DNA of 11,924 nucleotides from a bacterium SM23_31 (GCA_001304035.1 LJUD01000055.1:1-11924); one strand, 5' to 3'; positions 1 to 6,886 are shown, numbered from the stretch's first letter. The notes: generated by a model not told the origin, from the sequence alone. Translations and numbers: made by a program.

Positions 1-1
1 C

Positions 2-97
2 AATAAAATCAAAGTAATAAAACGAAGAGCATATGGATACCATGACTTACAATACTTCGCTCTCAAAATAATGCACGCTACTGCAACTAATTCCTAG
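2..97 (+). CDS. ISL3-family transposase, C-terminal end (partial)
   Basis: The + strand frame beginning at base 2 is open from the window edge to a TAG at 95-97. Its 31 residues begin NKIKVIKRRAYGYHDLQYF. The N-N-K-I-K-x-x-K-R-x-x-Y-G-x-x-x-x-x-x-F pattern is the characteristic C-terminal end of ISL3-family DDE transposases, just after the last catalytic Glu region. Such enzymes cut and paste the element through its terminal inverted repeats. The catalytic core lies outside the window, so I cannot tell whether the gene is intact. It runs convergently with the metal-transporter gene, whose stop is about 30 bp away. Recognition is from memory of the family on a short stretch, but the motif match is good. 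Confidence 0.72.
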   Translation, partial: NKIKVIKRRAYGYHDLQYFALKIMHATATNS

Positions 98-104
98 GAG
101 AACC
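78..104 (+). mobile_element. Probable right terminal end of the ISL3-family element
   Basis: The transposase stop codon lies within a stretch ending GGAGAACC at 97-104. Read inward, this end begins GGTTCTCC, which fits ISL3-family inverted repeats that start with GG and often overlap or follow the stop closely. The family makes 8-bp target duplications, so AAAAATAA at 105-112 would be the candidate duplicated site. The left end is outside the window, so the exact boundary is inferred. Confidence 0.4.
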
Positions 105-127
105 AAAAATAAAATATCGAATGTAAT

Positions 128-1168
128 TTATTTCCCAGCGGGTTCGATATGGATTATGACCTGCGCATTCTGAAATTCAGAGCAGATGTCCTTTTCAATC
201 AGGTGGGTAATTTCGTGGGCAACGTCGACAGACATTTCCGGGTCGACGATCATGTTAAAATGTACTTCCTGCTGATTTTGCAGAAAGTGAAATTCCATGG
301 CTTCTATACTGCGGTACCGGTCAGCATATTTATCAAGTGTTTTGTGAACACGGTCTTTGAACTTTTTTTCCTGTATAGCAATGTCTGCAGTGTCTACATC
401 TGCAGTGATGTCGGTGCCCTGTATTGATGGGATGTTTTTCCGAATATATTCTTCTAACTGCTGCAAATCACTCACACCGTCCATGGCTTGAATATATGGT
501 TCGACTCTTACTTTGAGATTTACCTGGTACTTACCGCCCATCCGCCTGTCGATTAAATCCTGAAACGAATCCCTGAGAATTACATAAGACGTTTTGATGA
601 TAATAAACGCTACAAAAATTGCGGCGAGGGGATCGAGTATGGGGTAGCCGATTATAGCGAATAATATTCCGAAAAATACGCCGAACAGCCGGTAAATATC
701 AGCTTTGTGGTCGAAAGCATTCGCACGGACGGACGGGCTGTTCAGTTGTGTACTCGCTTTTAAAGTATAACGGTAGAGTCTCGCTTTTATGGCAATAGAC
801 AGCACAACACCAACCAGCGCAATCCATTCAGGGCGTAAATATTCTTTATAATAAATTCTTGAGGTGTTCTGGTATATTAAATATATACCGGTAACACCAA
901 TGGCAATACCGACAAACAATGCGACGATTGATTCTATTTTCCCATGGCCGTGCGGGTGACTGTCATCTTTGGGAGTTGAAGCAAACTTGAGTCCGATGAG
1001 AACAGCCGATGTGGCAACGACATCCGAAAGCGAGTCGAACGCCTCCGCCACCAATACGGCGCTACGCCCAATTAATCCTAAGGAAAGTTTAACTGCTGCA
1101 ATTACGATGTTTGCTAATATTCCTACAATCGTAACACGGCGGGCATAGCGGTAGTCTTCGGGATTCAT
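128..1168 (-). CDS. Cation diffusion facilitator (CDF) family metal efflux transporter, Mn-type site
   Basis: This 346-residue inner-membrane protein exports divalent metal ions from the cytoplasm in exchange for protons. It has about six membrane segments between residues 12 and 195. The loop after the second segment carries the family motif HPHGHGK (71-77). The transport-site residues are D45 and D49 in segment 2 (DSLSD) and D153 and D157 in segment 5 (DHKAD). Zn-type members usually have His at the third position; an all-Asp DxxxD/DxxxD set is the pattern of Mn-transporting CDFs, so Mn(II) is the best substrate guess. The C-terminal cytoplasmic domain (about 270-343) is recognisable, ending VIIHIEP. 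It is preceded by roughly 50 extra residues (about 211-265) that most bacterial CDFs lack, which explains the length over the usual 290-300. The ATG start fits the family N-terminus, but no Shine-Dalgarno sequence is visible before it. The gene lies downstream of etfA on the same strand, separated by a hairpin repeat. Confidence 0.9.
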   Translation of the reverse strand: MNPEDYRYARRVTIVGILANIVIAAVKLSLGLIGRSAVLVAEAFDSLSDVVATSAVLIGLKFASTPKDDSHPHGHGKIESIVALFVGIAIGVTGIYLIYQNTSRIYYKEYLRPEWIALVGVVLSIAIKARLYRYTLKASTQLNSPSVRANAFDHKADIYRLFGVFFGILFAIIGYPILDPLAAIFVAFIIIKTSYVILRDSFQDLIDRRMGGKYQVNLKVRVEPYIQAMDGVSDLQQLEEYIRKNIPSIQGTDITADVDTADIAIQEKKFKDRVHKTLDKYADRYRSIEAMEFHFLQNQQEVHFNMIVDPEMSVDVAHEITHLIEKDICSEFQNAQVIIHIEPAGK

Positions 1169-1186
1169 GGGATTACAATTGTTTTT

Positions 1187-1267
1187 TCAGCCAGAGGCTG
1201 ATCTTTAGAACAGTTAACAGGTATAAATTAAATCTTATCCCGCTCAGCGGGATCTGCCTCTGGCTGA
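1187..1267. repeat. Imperfect inverted repeat with nested hairpin between etfA and the CDF gene
   Basis: The arms 1187-1203 (TCAGCCAGAGGCTGATC) and 1251-1267 are reverse complements at 16 of 17 positions, with the outer 12 perfect. Inside, 1237-1253 forms a second perfect hairpin, ATCCCGCT-c-AGCGGGAT, and the left arm is itself palindromic (TCAGCC-AGA-GGCTGA). The right arm ends one base before the etfA stop codon. The element occupies nearly the whole 99-bp gap. On the - strand the stem is followed by AAAAAAC, not a T-run, so it is not a standard terminator. It looks more like a short palindromic intergenic repeat, and a diverged relative lies at 6672-6722. Confidence 0.65.
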
Positions 1268-2248
1268 TTACCGTATAACCTTATTGAATTCTTCCGTTAG
1301 GGCAGGAACGATTTCAAAAAGGTCGCCGACAATTCCGTAATCGGCAATCGTGAATATCGGGGCATCCGGGTCTTTGTTTACGGCAACGATACATTTGCTT
1401 GACGACATACCTGCCAGATGCTGTATTGCGCCGGATATTCCGATAGCAATATACAGACCTGGCGTCACGGTTTTACCGGTTTGTCCAACCTGGTCAGCAT
1501 GCGGGCGCCATCCCGCATCTACGACGGCACGCGATGCGCCTACAACTCCTCCGACAGCCTCGGCTAATTTTTCCAAAATATCGAAATTCTTAGTATCCTG
1601 TAATCCCCTGCCTCCGGAAACAATAATATCCGCTTCAGTCAGGTCAACCTTACCGGATGTTCCTTTGATAACTTCTTTAATCCGGGCACGGACTTCCACG
1701 GACGAAGGATCAAAGTCAGATGCAGTCACGGTACATGAAGTTGCTGAATCTTCCGAAGGCAGGAATACTTTCGGACGGAGTGTTACAAATTGTATCGGTG
1801 AATTTGTCGAGATAGTGATGCGTGCTTTACCGGCAAAAACCGGCTTGACCGCTTCAATCTTTCCATCGACAAGTTTTATGTCGATAATGTCGCTGATTAG
1901 TTCGGTATCAAGCCGCGCTGCAATCCGCGGAGAAAGGTCCTTTCCCATAGCAGACGCACTCATTATAAAAAATGAAGGATTGTATTTCTTTATAAAATCG
2001 ACAACTGCGGCAGTATAAGCTTCCGGTGAATAGTCGGAAAAACCGGCGTGGTCCACGGCGACAACCTCAGGGATACCATACTTACCGAAAATATCTAAAT
2101 CAGTTGAAAAACCGCTTCCGACTGCGATCCCGATCGGGATTAAACCTGATTCTTTAGCTAAATTTCGTGCAACGGTCGCTGTCTCATAAGAAACATTTCG
2201 AATTTTTCCGTCCCGAATCTCAATGAAAAATGCCGCATAATCACTCAT
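1268..2248 (-). CDS. etfA: Electron transfer flavoprotein subunit alpha
   Basis: This is the 326-residue FAD-binding subunit of the cytoplasmic ETF heterodimer. ETF takes electrons from acyl-CoA and related dehydrogenases and normally passes them to a membrane ETF:quinone oxidoreductase. The N-terminal alpha/beta domain covers about 1-190. The C-terminal FAD domain holds SGGRG (211-215), GASRAVVDAGW with R240 (the arginine contacting the flavin in ETFs), QVGQTGKTV (253-261), GISGAIQHLAGM (270-281), NKDPDAPIF (291-299) and DYGIVGDL (303-310). Length and motifs are normal, and there is no N-terminal ferredoxin extension. The ATG is preceded by AGGAG (complement of 2257-2261), which supports this start. 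It follows etfB on the same strand after 117 bp with no clear terminator, so the two are probably co-transcribed. Confidence 0.96.
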   Translation of the reverse strand: MSDYAAFFIEIRDGKIRNVSYETATVARNLAKESGLIPIGIAVGSGFSTDLDIFGKYGIPEVVAVDHAGFSDYSPEAYTAAVVDFIKKYNPSFFIMSASAMGKDLSPRIAARLDTELISDIIDIKLVDGKIEAVKPVFAGKARITISTNSPIQFVTLRPKVFLPSEDSATSCTVTASDFDPSSVEVRARIKEVIKGTSGKVDLTEADIIVSGGRGLQDTKNFDILEKLAEAVGGVVGASRAVVDAGWRPHADQVGQTGKTVTPGLYIAIGISGAIQHLAGMSSSKCIVAVNKDPDAPIFTIADYGIVGDLFEIVPALTEEFNKVIR

Positions 2249-2365
2249 AACGTCAACTCCTGTAAGCTAATTCGTAATGGGATATTTTTTATATTATCTC
2301 TATCAAAGCCGTAAAAAACTCTAAGTCCAATAATTTATCAGACCGCATACTTTTTGAGGGAACTA

Positions 2366-3112
2366 TCAGATTGCCTTTGCTTCCTCACGGAGCAGTCTGA
2401 CGACCTCCGGCACAGCTTCGACGCCGTTCTTAAACGTTTTACCCTCCTGCCGTTTCGGAGGATATTCCATCTTTGTAATGGTGATACCGCCCGGTATATC
2501 AGAGGCTTGTTTCTCGACCATCGGTTTCTTTTTTGCCATCATAATCCCCTTGAGGGAAGCATACCGGGGCTCATTCAATCCTTTTTGTGCGGTAATAACT
2601 GCCGGGAGTGAGAACTCCATTACTTCTTTGCCGCCTTCGATATCCCGCTCGGCAGTACCCCCGTTTTCCGTAATCTCCAGTTTGGATACAACACTCACCG
2701 AAGGAAGGTTCAACAGTTCCGCAATCATAGGTCCAACCTGCAAATTATCATCATCGATAGCTTGTTTGCCGAGCAGAATCAAATCGGGCTCAAGCGGTTT
2801 GATGGCTTCTGCTAAAATCTTTGCCACTGACAGTCCCATGCGGAGATTATCGTCTTTAATATGAACGCCTGAATTTGCACCCATCGCCAGTGCATTGCGA
2901 ATTGCCGTGGCTGCTCTGCCGGGTCCGGCACTCACTATAATAATTTCACCTCCTAATTTTTCCTGAATACGCAGCGCTTCCTCAACGGCATATTCATCGT
3001 AGGGATTCAAAACATAATTAACATTTGAATCGTCAATCCATAAGCCGCCCTCGGGAATGACAACTTTGGTTTCGCTGTCCGGCACCTGTTTTACACAAAC
3101 AACTGTTTTCAC
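2366..3112 (-). CDS. etfB: Electron transfer flavoprotein subunit beta
   Basis: This 248-residue partner of EtfA forms the nucleotide-binding (AMP) domain and the loop that docks onto client dehydrogenases. Visible motifs are VKQVPD near the N-terminus, NPYDEYAVEEALR, LLGKQAIDDDNLQVGP, and the ETF-beta signature LNEPRYASLKGIMMAKKKP, which contains the recognition loop. The start codon is GTG (complement of 3110-3112), fixed by a strong AGGAGG five bases upstream and by the conserved MKTVVCVKQVPD beginning. It is the first gene of the - strand unit, with a promoter-like sequence at 3235-3263. The IDDD segment resembles the canonical, non-bifurcating ETFs more than the DGDTAQVGP type, so acyl-CoA dehydrogenase service is the likelier role. 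That distinction is inference. Confidence 0.96.
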   Translation of the reverse strand: MKTVVCVKQVPDSETKVVIPEGGLWIDDSNVNYVLNPYDEYAVEEALRIQEKLGGEIIIVSAGPGRAATAIRNALAMGANSGVHIKDDNLRMGLSVAKILAEAIKPLEPDLILLGKQAIDDDNLQVGPMIAELLNLPSVSVVSKLEITENGGTAERDIEGGKEVMEFSLPAVITAQKGLNEPRYASLKGIMMAKKKPMVEKQASDIPGGITITKMEYPPKRQEGKTFKNGVEAVPEVVRLLREEAKAI

Positions 3113-3117
3113 CTGAT

Positions 3118-3123
3118 CCTCCT
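3118..3123 (-). promoter_or_regulatory. Strong Shine-Dalgarno that fixes the GTG start of etfB
   Basis: On the - strand AGGAGG ends five bases before GTG at 3112. No ATG lies at this position, so the site decides the start codon. Confidence 0.85.
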
Positions 3124-3234
3124 GATATATTCAACCGATGTTATTAGAATAAATACCAGCCGCAACTTTATTCTGATTAGAATAGGCGTGGCGGAACTAA
3201 AACTGTTTGATAATAATAAACTATATACTCTCCA

Positions 3235-3263
3235 AATATACGATTTTCACGAATATAAATCAA
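3235..3263 (-). promoter_or_regulatory. Sigma70-like promoter for etfBA
   Basis: On the - strand TTGATT (complement of 3258-3263) is followed after exactly 17 bases by TATATT (complement of 3235-3240). Transcription would start near 3228, giving a leader of about 115 bases before the GTG. AT-rich DNA makes chance matches possible. Confidence 0.5.
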
Positions 3264-3312
3264 CAGTTATATAGGTACAGGTTTAATCAACTATAACCAC
3301 AGTGATTGTCAT

Positions 3313-3341
3313 TTGCATTTTTACTATTATTTCTTTATATT
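3313..3341 (+). promoter_or_regulatory. Sigma70-like promoter for the FadL-family gene
   Basis: TTGCAT (3313-3318), a 17-base spacer and TATATT (3336-3341) match the sigma70 layout. Transcription would start near 3348, about 80 bases before the ATG at 3428. Confidence 0.5.
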
Positions 3342-3415
3342 AGAATTTAATAAAAACAAGATAATTGTTTATAAATTTTTTCGTAAGCATTTGTCGAGTC
3401 GTTATTCAGATAAAC

Positions 3416-3421
3416 GAGGAG
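3416..3421 (+). promoter_or_regulatory. Shine-Dalgarno selecting the ATG at 3428
   Basis: GAGGAG stands six bases before the ATG at 3428. The open frame extends back to an ATG at 3365, but that one has no such site and would put 21 residues in front of a clear signal peptide. Confidence 0.8.
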
Positions 3422-3427
3422 ATTCTT

Positions 3428-4666
3428 ATGCGGCTTTTACTCAATAGAATTGTGATTTCCGTGACTATTATAATATTTTTGTGTGCGCCTGTATTTGCAA
3501 GCGGTTTTTCAATATTTACTCACGGAGCCAGGGGATTTGGTTTAGCCGGAGCATTTGCTGCCAAAGCCGGCGATCCGTCCGCCATTTTTTATAATCCCGC
3601 AGGAATAGGAAATATTACCGGTACGCGTGTGCTGGTTGGATTTGCCCCACTTTTACATCAGTCTTTATTTGAACATGATCCATTGACCAGCTATCCAACA
3701 AAGACAATATTAGATAAAAAATTGTTATTTCTGCCTACACTGTACTTTACGTCAAGGATAACATCCAGAATTACTGCAGGTTTTGGCATATACAGCCCTT
3801 TTGGTTTCAACATTAGCTGGGCTGACAACTGGCCCGGTCAAAAAATTCTGACCGAATCGAGTTTATATACATTCAGTCTTAATCCGGTTATGGCATATAG
3901 GTTAACCAGTAGTATAAATGTTGCCGTTGGTTATCAATTTGTTAAAGGATACTACGGAATCAAGAGGTTTCCTTATGCTCCGGATATCTATAATGTTGAT
4001 AGGCCTGTTTCTGAGTTAGGAGCAAAAGCTATTACAGAAGCAGACGGCTCAGGGGCCGGCTTTACAGCAGGTCTCCAGTTAAGGGGAACTGATATGATTA
4101 CGCTTGGATTGTGCTACCGCAGTTCGATCAAACTTGATCTTAATGGTGATATAACATTGATTCCGGAAGTATCTCCGGGCAGCAATATCGGAACAGAAAT
4201 CGGATTACCGGCATCGGTTGTGTTTGCTATCGACTATATGCCGAATGAATTTCTCGCTTTGGAGGCCGATGTAATCTGGATGGAATGGTCATCGTTTGAT
4301 AAAATTGCAATTACGGCGGATAATCCAACCCTTAGCTATACCAGTCCAAAGCAATTTACGGACAATGTCCATTTCAGGCTTTCTCTTGAATATTCCGCCG
4401 AAGATATTGCCGTTTTTCGGACAGGATATTTTTATGCTCCTTCTCCTGCACCGGACGAATACCTTGATCCCATGATACCTAATACTCTCCGGGAGGGCAT
4501 AACTCTCGGGATCGGATGGTCGTATGAACAGTATACATTTGATGCGGCATATTTGCACTCTTTTAAAAGAGATAGGTATAGCGATTATTCTAAAATCCTT
4601 TCTAATGGAAGGTACGAATATAAAGCTGAAGGATTTGCTGTTAGCCTTAGCTATAGAATTGACTGA
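3428..4666 (+). CDS. FadL/OmpP1/TodX-family outer-membrane hydrophobic-compound channel
   Basis: The 412-residue product has a signal peptide (basic MRLLLNR, hydrophobic core, cleavage likely after VFA at residue 24). The mature N-terminus is typical of FadL hatch domains: SGFSIFTHGARGFGLAGAFA, then GDPSAIFYNPAG with NPAG at 56-59. The rest is alternating amphipathic strands rich in Tyr and Phe, consistent with a 14-stranded beta-barrel. Family members let long-chain fatty acids, aromatic compounds or hydrocarbons diffuse across the outer membrane; the exact substrate cannot be read from sequence. The C-terminus is SLSYRID, lacking the terminal aromatic residue often seen in barrel proteins. 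It faces etfB across a divergent promoter region, which supports a role in supplying fatty acids for beta-oxidation. The start at 3428 was chosen because of the GAGGAG site and the signal peptide. Confidence 0.87.
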   Translation: MRLLLNRIVISVTIIIFLCAPVFASGFSIFTHGARGFGLAGAFAAKAGDPSAIFYNPAGIGNITGTRVLVGFAPLLHQSLFEHDPLTSYPTKTILDKKLLFLPTLYFTSRITSRITAGFGIYSPFGFNISWADNWPGQKILTESSLYTFSLNPVMAYRLTSSINVAVGYQFVKGYYGIKRFPYAPDIYNVDRPVSELGAKAITEADGSGAGFTAGLQLRGTDMITLGLCYRSSIKLDLNGDITLIPEVSPGSNIGTEIGLPASVVFAIDYMPNEFLALEADVIWMEWSSFDKIAITADNPTLSYTSPKQFTDNVHFRLSLEYSAEDIAVFRTGYFYAPSPAPDEYLDPMIPNTLREGITLGIGWSYEQYTFDAAYLHSFKRDRYSDYSKILSNGRYEYKAEGFAVSLSYRID

Positions 4667-4738
4667 CAGGTGAATATTAAGAAATGCGGAAAATAAATAC
4701 CAAAATCTTTGAATTTTCAATTTGCAACTAATATCTAA

Positions 4739-4743
4739 CGGAG
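4739..4743 (+). promoter_or_regulatory. Shine-Dalgarno selecting the ATG of glmS
   Basis: CGGAG lies five bases before the ATG at 4749. It supports the start that makes the catalytic Cys residue 2, rather than an in-frame ATG at 4722. Confidence 0.75.
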
Positions 4744-4748
4744 TATAT

Positions 4749-6581
4749 ATGTGTGGGATAATCGGATATATAGGAAATAAGGATGCCGCTGCTGTATTGA
4801 TGCAGGGACTGAAACGGATGGAGTATAGGGGGTATGACTCTGCAGGCGTTGCGCTTATCGACAATAATAACGGCATTTTTCTGCATAAACAGCCCGGAAA
4901 AATCGCAGAACTTAAAAATTCACTTAAATATAATACTGTTTCTTCAAATGCAGGTGTTGGTCATACAAGGTGGGCAACGCATGGAGAACCGTCGGAAAAG
5001 AACGCACATCCTTTTGTCGGGTGTAAAGGCACGTTTGCGATTGCACACAATGGTATTATTGAAAATTATAAGGCGCTGCGCAAGAATCTCAAGAAAAAAG
5101 GATGTGTTTTTTCTTCCAATACGGACTCGGAGGTAATTGTTCATTTAATTGAGTCATACTATGACGGCGATTTTGGTAAAGCTGTAAGGCGTGCTCTAAG
5201 TGAGTTGTGGGGAGCATATGGAATCGTTGTTGTTTCATCTCTGCATCCGGATACGTTAATAGCTGCCCGCAACGGAAGTCCTATGATCGCCGGATTAGGA
5301 AAAGATGAGAATTTTGTTGCTTCCGATGTCGCCGCATTTATCAGATATACCCGCGATATTATGCCTCTGCAAGACAATGAAATGGCGATCATATCCAGGG
5401 ATGAAGTGCAGACAAAAACGCTGGAAGACACTGTAGTATCCCGTCCCATTGAAACCGTGGACATTGATCTGAAAAAGATTGAAAAGGGTGGTTTTAATCA
5501 CTTCATGCTGAAAGAAATTAACGAACAGCCCAATACTATCAGAGACAGCTTCAGGGGACGCATCCTGTTGGGGGAGGGACTGCCAAAGCTTGGCGGATTG
5601 CAGCATATTGCGAAAAGGCTTATCAAAGCGCGCCGGCTTATACTGACAGCTTGTGGAACATCATGGCACGCCGCTCTTGTCGGAGAATATTTGATAGAAG
5701 AACTTGCTCTCGTGCCTGTGGAGGTGGAATATGCATCCGAGTTCCGGTATCGAAAACCGATTTTAGATAACCGGGATGTTGTGATTGCCATCAGCCAGTC
5801 CGGCGAGACGGCGGATACGCTTGCCGCAATCAAAGAAACAAAAAAACAGGGTGCAATGGCGCTCGGCATTTGTAATGTTGTCGGCAGTTCGATAGCCAGG
5901 GAGACCGACGGCGGTATCTATATCCATGCAGGACCGGAGATCGGCGTCGCTTCAACAAAAGCGTTTACATCACAAGTTGTTGTTTTGAGTTTGATTGCGG
6001 TGTTTCTCGGTAGTGAATATTGCCTGACGAAGTCCGAAGCAAAGAAAATACTCAAAGCCCTCACCGAATTACCGGACAAAGTTAAGAATATTTTGGATAA
6101 AGCCTCTTTTGTAAAAAAGATAGCTGAAGAGTTTAACACGTGCCAGAATTTTCTTTATCTCGGACGTGGGTATAATTTCCCTGTGGCGCTCGAAGGCGCA
6201 CTGAAACTAAAGGAAATTTCGTATATACATGCTGAAGGTTATCCCGCAGCCGAAATGAAACACGGTCCTATTGCCCTGATAGACGAGTCAATGCCTGTAG
6301 TGTTTATTGCACCTAAAAACGATATAACTTACCCGAAAATCTTAAGCAATATAGAGGAAGTTAAAGCACGTAAAGGAAAAGTGATTGTCGTCGCCACTGA
6401 GGGAGATGAACAGATGCGGGAAATAGCTGACAGTGTGATTTATATTCCTGAGACGCTTCACTGCCTGACTCCGATTCTTGCGGTGATTCCGCTGCAGCTT
6501 CTGGCATATTATATTGCAGTGCAGCGCGGATGCGATGTTGACCAGCCGCGTAACCTCGCTAAAAGCGTTACAGTTGAATAA
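4749..6581 (+). CDS. glmS: Glutamine--fructose-6-phosphate aminotransferase (isomerizing)
   Basis: This cytoplasmic enzyme converts fructose-6-phosphate and glutamine to glucosamine-6-phosphate, the first step toward UDP-GlcNAc for peptidoglycan and LPS. At 610 residues it matches the E. coli enzyme (609). The N-terminal class II glutaminase domain (2 to about 225) starts MCGIIGYIG with Cys2 as nucleophile after Met removal. It carries HTRWATHG (R74), HNGIIEN (N101, G102) and SNTDSE (D126). The isomerase half has two SIS domains with CGTS (302-305), SQSGET (349-354), GVASTKAFTSQ, KEISYIHAEGY, EMKHGP and the conserved end DQPRNLAKSVTVE, whose Lys605 forms the Schiff base. It begins 82 bp after the FadL-family gene on the same strand with no terminator seen, so read-through is possible although the functions are unrelated. 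The gap is too short for a glmS ribozyme. Confidence 0.97.
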   Translation: MCGIIGYIGNKDAAAVLMQGLKRMEYRGYDSAGVALIDNNNGIFLHKQPGKIAELKNSLKYNTVSSNAGVGHTRWATHGEPSEKNAHPFVGCKGTFAIAHNGIIENYKALRKNLKKKGCVFSSNTDSEVIVHLIESYYDGDFGKAVRRALSELWGAYGIVVVSSLHPDTLIAARNGSPMIAGLGKDENFVASDVAAFIRYTRDIMPLQDNEMAIISRDEVQTKTLEDTVVSRPIETVDIDLKKIEKGGFNHFMLKEINEQPNTIRDSFRGRILLGEGLPKLGGLQHIAKRLIKARRLILTACGTSWHAALVGEYLIEELALVPVEVEYASEFRYRKPILDNRDVVIAISQSGETADTLAAIKETKKQGAMALGICNVVGSSIARETDGGIYIHAGPEIGVASTKAFTSQVVVLSLIAVFLGSEYCLTKSEAKKILKALTELPDKVKNILDKASFVKKIAEEFNTCQNFLYLGRGYNFPVALEGALKLKEISYIHAEGYPAAEMKHGPIALIDESMPVVFIAPKNDITYPKILSNIEEVKARKGKVIVVATEGDEQMREIADSVIYIPETLHCLTPILAVIPLQLLAYYIAVQRGCDVDQPRNLAKSVTVE

Positions 6582-6587
6582 TAATTT

Positions 6588-6608
6588 ATTCCATAAATTA
6601 AATGGAAT
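6588..6608 (+). terminator. Weak hairpin after glmS
   Basis: ATTCCAT (6588-6594) and ATGGAAT (6602-6608) can pair around a seven-base loop, starting seven bases after the glmS stop. No T-run follows, so it is a weak candidate terminator or simply a 3' end stabiliser. Confidence 0.25.
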
Positions 6609-6671
6609 TGCATTACAATTATATATAACCTGGTTTATTCATAAATTTCTCTTCTAATATTATGCCCTGCC

Positions 6672-6722
6672 TTGTAAGATCAGAATCTGATTTGAAAAAA
6701 CATCCCGCTTTGCGAGATAAGG
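6672..6722 (+). repeat. Second, diverged copy of the palindromic intergenic repeat
   Basis: Bases 6672-6701 resemble the - strand of 1181-1210: both contain AAGATCAG, then TCTG, then TGAAAAAAC, with one small gap on each side. Next comes ATCCCGCTTTGCGAGATAAG (6702-6721), which agrees with the nested hairpin of the first element (ATCCCGCTGAGCGGGATAAG) at 17 of 20 positions. The two blocks are in a different order from the first copy, and here the second hairpin has one C-A mismatch. Both are hairpin-forming, which suggests a dispersed family. Confidence 0.45.
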
Positions 6723-6886
6723 ATAGCAGGAGTAATTATTGCAGAAACTATAATAATAACAACACTTAGCAGAACAAATAATACTATTTTTGAATTTTCG
6801 GGATAAATACGTTCTTATAATTTACCACCATAATAATCAGTGTCTTACTAAATAATAATATATGAACTTTATATCAAGAGGTTTCA

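Larger units (their letters stand above)
3113..3427. promoter_or_regulatory. Divergent control region between etfB and the FadL-family gene
   Basis: These 315 AT-rich bases hold no gene. They contain one sigma70-like promoter in each direction (3235-3263 on -, 3313-3341 on +). ATTAGAAT occurs three times in the same orientation, at 3143-3150, 3176-3183 and 3339-3346. The middle copy is half of a perfect inverted repeat, TATTCT-GATT-AGAATA (3169-3184). The third copy overlaps the end of the + strand -10 box. The first two lie in the predicted etfB leader. A shared regulator is possible but not shown. Confidence 0.5.
6582..6886. other. Intergenic region between glmS and the S9 peptidase gene
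   Basis: These 305 AT-rich bases hold no credible gene on either strand. They contain the weak hairpin after glmS, a diverged copy of the palindromic repeat (6672-6722), and a perfect TATAAT at 6816-6821. That box has TTGAAT (6790-6795) upstream with a too-long 20-base spacer, so it is only a tentative promoter for the peptidase pair. Confidence 0.5.

Noticed and set aside
1350..2018. 222-codon open frame on the + strand
   Set aside because: It lies wholly antisense to etfA, whose motifs are complete; low-complexity Ser/Thr/Ile composition is typical of a shadow frame.
3482..3505. Possible lipoprotein box at Cys19 of the FadL-family protein
   Set aside because: The residue before Cys is Leu, not Gly/Ala/Ser, and a normal cleavage site follows at VFA.
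4709..4737. TTGAAT-N17-TATCTA as a separate glmS promoter
   Set aside because: Transcription would start at or after the Shine-Dalgarno site, leaving essentially no leader.
4667..4748. Possible glmS ribozyme or riboswitch
   Set aside because: The gap is only 82 bp, too short for the ribozyme, and no matching conserved core is seen.
4289..4876. 195-codon open frame on the - strand across the FadL gene end and glmS start
   Set aside because: It is antisense to two well-supported genes and shows no family motif.
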